From: Triops longicaudatus
Lineage: Eukaryota; Arthropoda; Branchiopoda; Notostraca; Triopsidae
Length of the DNA stretch: 64,000 nucleotides
Assembly: GCA_022885665.1 (NCBI GenBank)
Contig: JAGQDJ010000044.1
Span: forward strand, 248,632 to 312,631
Reading direction: 5' to 3'
The notes beneath the pieces were generated by a model. It searched no databases. It worked only from the letters and a program-made list of their open reading frames with translations, and had not been told where the DNA came from. The position numbers and the translations under genes were made by a program. Positions within the stretch are counted from its first letter, which is position 1. The number at the start of each line of letters is the position of its first letter. Shown piece by piece: positions 58,942-64,000 of the stretch.

Positions 58942-61900
58942 TCAATACCACCCCTCGTTATTTTCCATGTCCTCAGTATGCGTTGAGTAGATACTGCTCA
59001 TGGTTTCGATAACATGGCCATAGAGGTTTTCGTCACTGCCGCTAGCAGAAAAGTTGGTTTGCCTATTGTCATTATCACACATTCGATGCGAACTCACGGC
59101 AACGGCATTATCAGACTCGGTCTCCTGTTTGATTTCTGTTTCGGTTTTCAACAATCGAGGATTACTACCAGTACGGATGGCCGCTAATTGCCGAGGTCTC
59201 TCACGTGTGCCTGGCGAATCCCTTCCTCCTTTCCTTTTATGGCTACCATACCTATCACTTGCGCTTGTATGACTTCTATGCGAGGTTGGAAGTTCTTCGT
59301 CGCTCACTTTGCTGCCATCGTCGCTTTCGCTCTCCGACGCAGGAAGCTGTGTCTCTCGGGTGTCTTTACCCTTTTCGGGCTTCATCTGCTTCTTGACACT
59401 CTTAGCAATGACTTTCTTCTGGTGATTTAACTGAGGAAACAAATCTTTGCTGGTTTCCAGAGCCTCCTTAGCTGCGTTCATTTCAGCTTGTTGAATGCTA
59501 TGGCCCGACGCACTGGCTAATCTTTCGCCACGGAAATAAACTGCAACAGTATATACACGCGTGTTTGTGGGACCTTTACATTCGATGACTTTGTAAACTG
59601 GAATATGAGGCTCTCCCCCGTCCATGGTACGTAATGTCAAGCAGCACTGCTGTAGTTTCGATTTCGGGTCGTTCCAATCCTGGTTGAGAATGAAATCCTG
59701 CAAGCGCGGGAAAAAGCAAACGTTGCAGAAAACTTGACAATACTCCAAGCCTTTGTCAACATACAAAGCTCCCAAAAACGCTTCCAAAAGATCAGCACGA
59801 TCTTTGCTTTTGAGCTCTGCCTTGGGACTGGAATAAAGCGCATAATTAGCCATACCCAAATCGTCGCACACGACAGCTTGGGTTCGGTTATTAACAAGGG
59901 AGCTACGTAAGAGAGATAAATGACCTTCGTGATGCTCGGGAAAGTATTTGTACAGATACTCCGAGGCAATCAGCTGCAAGACGGTGTCGCCCAAGAACTC
60001 CAAGCGTTGATTTGATCCAAGGGTAAGATTATTGTACCCAATGCTGCGATCTGTGAAAGATCGGGCTAACAAACGAATGTGAGTAAATTGGATTCCTATG
60101 GAATCTTCAAATTCTGTCAGTTTTTGGAGCAACGGGAAAGACGCGATCCACTTTCGGTCTCCTCCAAGTTCTTGCTCTTGTAACGGGTGAGGAGGGTACT
60201 CGACCCATACTTTGTACAACTCGGGCTCGTTCAAGAACAAAGTGTAAGAAAACACTTTGTCAGCTACCTCTATCCCACCATCGAGGAACAACGAGCCCAT
60301 TAAAGCTTCAAAGCAATTAGCCATGGCATGCTTTAGCTCAAGATCATGGCACAAGTCAGAACCATGGGCGTAGAGCATAAAATGGTCCAGTTCTAGTTTC
60401 TTGGCTAACAATGCCAAATGCTGGTTTTGCACAATTGCCGCACGATAAGTGGCCAAGCCACCTTCTTCAAGATCGGGAAACATATGATACAGATGAATCG
60501 ACGTCAGAAACTCGACTACGGCATCTCCAAGAAATTCCAGACGTTCGTTGTGCGTAATATTTGATTCGGTAGCAGTTTTCTTGCCAAAGCGGGACATGAT
60601 ACTTATAAGGGTATTAATGCCTCTTTTACGCGTGTTCATGTAATGTATCCGGCGATCTCCGTACTCTGGTTGTCGAATACCGCAATTGGTCAATGTGTTA
60701 CGAGCGTGGTCAGGGTTGGTACCAAAGTTCTCCCGGTAAGATGGATGGGTTAGAGCCAATTGCAAAAGGTAGCGATTTTTGAACTTGTAGCTAATTTTTT
60801 CTTCCAGGATATTCAAACTGCGGTGAAACCGCAAATGGCCAATCAAAACGGGAAGCAACATAGCATGCTGGACTATGTCACACATGATACCAGTTCTATA
60901 AAAGTTTTGACTAGATACTGCAACAGTCACGTCCCGTTTCATGTCACTCTGCAGCCGCATTTCTTGTAGCTTGTTTTCTTTGGCTTCCAGTTTGCGTTTC
61001 TCGTCAAAGGAGGGTTTTGGCATGTTCGCCAAAAGGTGTCTAAATTTGACGTAATCTCGCCACGCTTTCTGATATTCTGGGTTGCCAGCATAGCTTAACT
61101 GCGGTGGGCGAATGCCAAAATGAACAATTTCTGGGTAGCAGATCACGTCCTCTCGAAGCTGATCCCGATCTAACTGGTCAACTCGCACACACGCCGGCTT
61201 CATCCCAGGGCGTGTTACAACCATTCCTTTAACTTGGTCTGCCATATTTTGCCATTGGCTCTGCGGTAGTTTCAGCAACATGCCTAGTTCTGTCTCGTCA
61301 ATCATGACAGTATTGCTTTTCAGTAAATATATCAAAACTTCGTTCATGGACAAGATTTCCTTGCCGTTGTCGGGTAGGTCACGAACAAAGCGCGGCATGA
61401 CGTGAAACTGAGGGCAACCGTCGTCGTCCTTCCCGGTGTGCAAATCTAAATCCACTAGTTCGAGAATTTCTCTGAAAAGATAGCGATTGAACAATTCAAG
61501 TTCCCATGTGATGAAGTTTTCTGGAATTTTTTCTTCCACATGAAGCACCGTGTACTCTATGTTGAAGCGAATGACTTTACACGTCGGTAATTTCTCCAAA
61601 GGATAATGGGAAAGGATGGAAAAGCCTTCGAAGATGAATTCGTGTCCATCATGTTGAATGACGGTTGGATTTTTCACCAAGAAATTCGTAGGAGGAGATA
61701 TGGTTACGCGATAATGATAGAGTTTGTCTGCATTATTTGTGTTTAAGTTGCACATTTTCTGCGGAGTTTCTCCAGCGTAAATGCCGTGGCGGATACCTGA
61801 TCGTTTGGCTTTAACTGAACACCGACACACAGGGCCATCGTTCATCTGATTAACAAAAGAGTAAATAAATAAGTTAATAATAATAGCAATCATAAGTAAA

Positions 61901-63846
61901 ACAGTACAACGAAAATAAACGTGTACAAAATTAAAATCAAAACCAAATCTCTCCTGTTACAATGTTAAATGTTAATAATAATTTATATTAAAATCTTACA
62001 TTTATTAATCCGTGAACCAATTTCTAACGCACTTCGCAAATTTTAAAAAGGTAAATAAACAGACATAAGCAAAACAGAAGTAAAACAAAAGAAAAAAAGC
62101 TCACAAGGTGTTTCGATTTTGCGGACACTAAAAGTACTGACGACAACAATTAACTATACAGTTAAAGAATATACAGTAGACTCCCTGTTATCCTTACATG
62201 GTGTAACTAGTTATCTAACTGGTTTAACCATACTTGCATGCGTCAAAAAGTTGACGTTATATTTGTGAAAATTGGCGCGAATGCAAAGTGTAAGTACAAT
62301 TTTCTTTTTTAAAAAAGTTCACGAAATTACTAATTTCTTTAAAAAGCAATAAAATTAAATTTTTCATTGGGTATACAGTGCTATTGTTTGCAGCTCTTAG
62401 TTATGTACAGTAACAATTATTTATACGCATTTTTAGGTTGACCGGTTGTACGATAGTCTAGCAAATACAGCCCCAACACAGCACCCCATGCTGACGGTAT
62501 GGCAATGCAGACGAAATCGACGCTGCGGCTCAGGAATATTGAAAATATTGAATATTGAAAAGCCTGAAGTGGGACACCGTCGCGCAAATGCCGTGGCGTT
62601 AGGCACGAGTGGCTTTGTTGGGGCCATTTTTTCGAGAGTATTATACAACAAATGGCTAAAAAATTAATCAAATACAATAACACCAAGACACACCAGAAAT
62701 CTTTTACGCTGGATACGTTTATTCTGCTTAAAACTTACTTCGCCTGGGTCATTGTACCATAGTTCGGGATGTAGGCGGTAGGGATGTTGTTTTTTTCTTT
62801 GCAGTTCTTGTATGGCTGCGTCCACCTCATCTTCATCATCACTTTCGCTGCTTGAGCTTGACGAGCAACTGCTATTGGTATGATTGCAGCATCCTATAAT
62901 TCAAGCGTGAACCCGAAATCGTGCTGAAGTTTTTAAATTATGGTTACCATGCTTTTTATGAACTCGTTTTTTTCTCGGAGGAGGATTGTATGGTTCCATA
63001 GTAGCTCGGATTCTTTCAGCTCTTTCCACAAGTTCGGTTTTAAAGCGTTCGCACAATGCAAGCAAACGCGGTGTAGCTTTCATGATCTTCGGGTTCCTGG
63101 AAGAAAAAAAAAGTCAATACAATTCTTAAAAAAAATCAAATAAACGCGTACGTATAATCTCTCGTGTAGTACAAATCAGCCGGAGCGCACCGAGTCCAAG
63201 TTTTGCTTTCTTGCTCCAATATCTCTTCAATTGGTAGCGCCAATTCATTCGGCAATTCTCGCTGGCCAGGAGAGGCGTCTGGAATAGGACTTTTTCTAGA
63301 AACATTGGTGCTTGCAGATGACGTAGGTCTTGACGGCTCTGAAACAGGCCTTCGGGAATTTGAACTAGATCTTGACGATTCACGCGTATCGCTTCTTCGG
63401 TCGTAATCTCTACGCGGATACCTATTGTCTCGCGGCCTGTAATCATGCTTGTAATTCGATGAGCTCCGGTGATGTCCAGAAGCTTTGCTATCTACAGCAG
63501 TAGTGCTTCTAACACTAGGGCCCGACAAGGTGCTCGAAGTCGAGGAAGAACGAACATGCGAAAATGCAGGTGGTTGAGCCGGGGGATACTGTGCTGAACC
63601 AGGGAATGGATAAGTTACAGCTTGAGCTTGGGGAGGCGGAGGATAACTATAATAAGCGTAAGCCGCTGCTTGGTTAGGTGGCGGATAGTAGGACGGAACA
63701 GGCGGTACTGGATAGTATCCAGCATATGACTGTGGATCAACGGTGCTAGTAGGGTATCCTGCATTTACCGCCGCATTTGGGTAAAAAGACCCAGGTGGCA
63801 CACTAACTGGAGGGTACGCATACGGATTTTCGTTGGGATACGACAT
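58942..63846 (-). CDS. DROSHA: Ribonuclease III Drosha (primary-microRNA processing nuclease)
   Basis: Four minus-strand exons (63846-63152, 63096-62948, 62893-62739, 61845-58942) code for 1300 residues. Drosha with DGCR8/Pasha forms the nuclear Microprocessor. The N-terminus is Pro/Tyr-rich, then Arg/Ser-rich (about 120-185), then DLYYTRDY and a poly-Ser stretch with acidic SESDDEDE. The platform region opens LHPELWYNDPGE and MNDGPVCRCSVKAKRSGIRHGIY, with its zinc cysteines. RNase IIIa has NERLEFLGDAV (about residue 766) and CFEALMG; RNase IIIb has NQRLEFLGDTV (about 945) and LLEAFLGALY, so acidic catalytic residues are in place in both. A dsRNA-binding domain covers about 1059-1130. A Lys/Ser/Glu-rich tail of about 160 residues follows, longer than in vertebrates. 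The central and C-terminal 967 residues sit in one exon. Confidence 0.96.
61846..62738 (-). other. Intron 3 of DROSHA (893 bp)
   Basis: By far the longest intron of the gene; the other two are 54-55 bp. It carries a 200-bp imperfect inverted repeat and, at about 62173, a CAGTAGACTCCCTGTTATCC stretch that resembles a pogo-like transposon end, without a visible partner end. Confidence 0.85.
62445..62649. repeat. Imperfect inverted repeat (fold-back) inside DROSHA intron 3
   Basis: The left arm begins GTTGTACGATAGTCT and contains CCCCAACA; the right arm, read on the minus strand, begins GTTGTATAATACTCT and contains CCCCAACA at the same spacing. By eye roughly two thirds of positions match along each arm of about 90 nt, meeting at an AATATTGAAAATATTG centre. 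Both strands have open frames that are distorted copies of each other, which is explained by this symmetry. It may be a fold-back MITE or a transcribed hairpin. Confidence 0.65.
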
Positions 63847-64000
63847 TTCACCGTAAATTGATGTTTTAACTAATCACGAAGTTTAGAACACATGTTATAC
63901 TCCTTTGTTTACAGTTCTGGAGCACACTTTTGTTTAGTTAATTATTTTCTCACTAGGTGTAATTTGGTCTGACTACTAGTGTCACCTATGGGGGAAATGA
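63847..64000. promoter_or_regulatory. DROSHA upstream sequence at the window edge
   Basis: The last 154 bases hold the DROSHA 5' UTR and part of its promoter. No specific element identified. Confidence 0.35.

Noticed and set aside
61846..61893. Apparent hydrophobic N-terminus of a 983-residue open frame in DROSHA
   Set aside because: It is intron sequence: an AG acceptor sits just before ATGAACGATGGCC, and the upstream exon ends in the family motif LWYNDPGE.
62417..62686. Open frames on both strands in DROSHA intron 3
   Set aside because: They are mirror products of the inverted repeat; their translations resemble each other but no known protein.

Overview
The window is nuclear DNA from an animal, most probably an arthropod. 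Every recognisable gene is split by GT-AG introns, many only about 35-120 bp long. The gene set (DROSHA, METTL1, SELENOF, POFUT2, RAB14, a Stubble-like clip-region protease, an encore/R3HDM protein) is metazoan. A selenocysteine-encoding SELENOF argues against insect orders that lost the Sec machinery (Hymenoptera, Lepidoptera, Coleoptera). Short introns and intermediate GC would fit a compact arthropod such as a branchiopod crustacean, but that placement is inference.

Layout. 1-16780 has no gene I can recognise: AT-rich DNA with a small tandem repeat, decayed DNA-transposon pieces and low-complexity runs. 16781-23310 is a dense cluster: LSM3 (+), METTL1 (-), YME1L (+) and a Myb/SANT-like DNA-binding protein (+). 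LSM3 and METTL1 converge; METTL1 and YME1L diverge from about 250 bp. 25544-29397 (-) is an R3H+SUZ protein (encore/R3HDM type) whose 5' end I could not fix. 29.4-36.3 kb is gene-free and holds a pogo-like TA-flanked element, two strong hairpins and a (GA)n run. 36328-40819 (-) is a Stubble-like secreted serine protease with a long Thr/Ser/Pro stalk. 40.8-46.85 kb shows nothing recognisable. 46855-49298 carries two tandem SLC25A44-type mitochondrial carriers. 49388-51565 (-) is POFUT2; it diverges from SELENOF (+, 51996-52657 plus a SECIS), which converges on a six-CUB secreted protein (-, 52809-56385). RAB14 (-) and DROSHA (-) fill 57458-63846.

Most of these are housekeeping genes: pre-mRNA splicing, tRNA m7G, mitochondrial protein quality control, ER folding and glycosylation, endosomal traffic, microRNA processing. 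I reconstructed all splice junctions by hand and checked phase across every exon; several proteins come out at the expected family length (LSM3 101 aa, RAB14 215 aa, POFUT2 428 aa). The most notable items are: the in-frame UGA plus well-formed type II SECIS in SELENOF, with an AATAAA placed before the SECIS; a 200-bp imperfect inverted repeat inside a DROSHA intron; a long C-terminal tail on DROSHA; and a tandem carrier pair with identical exon lengths. I see no operon-like or defence system here.
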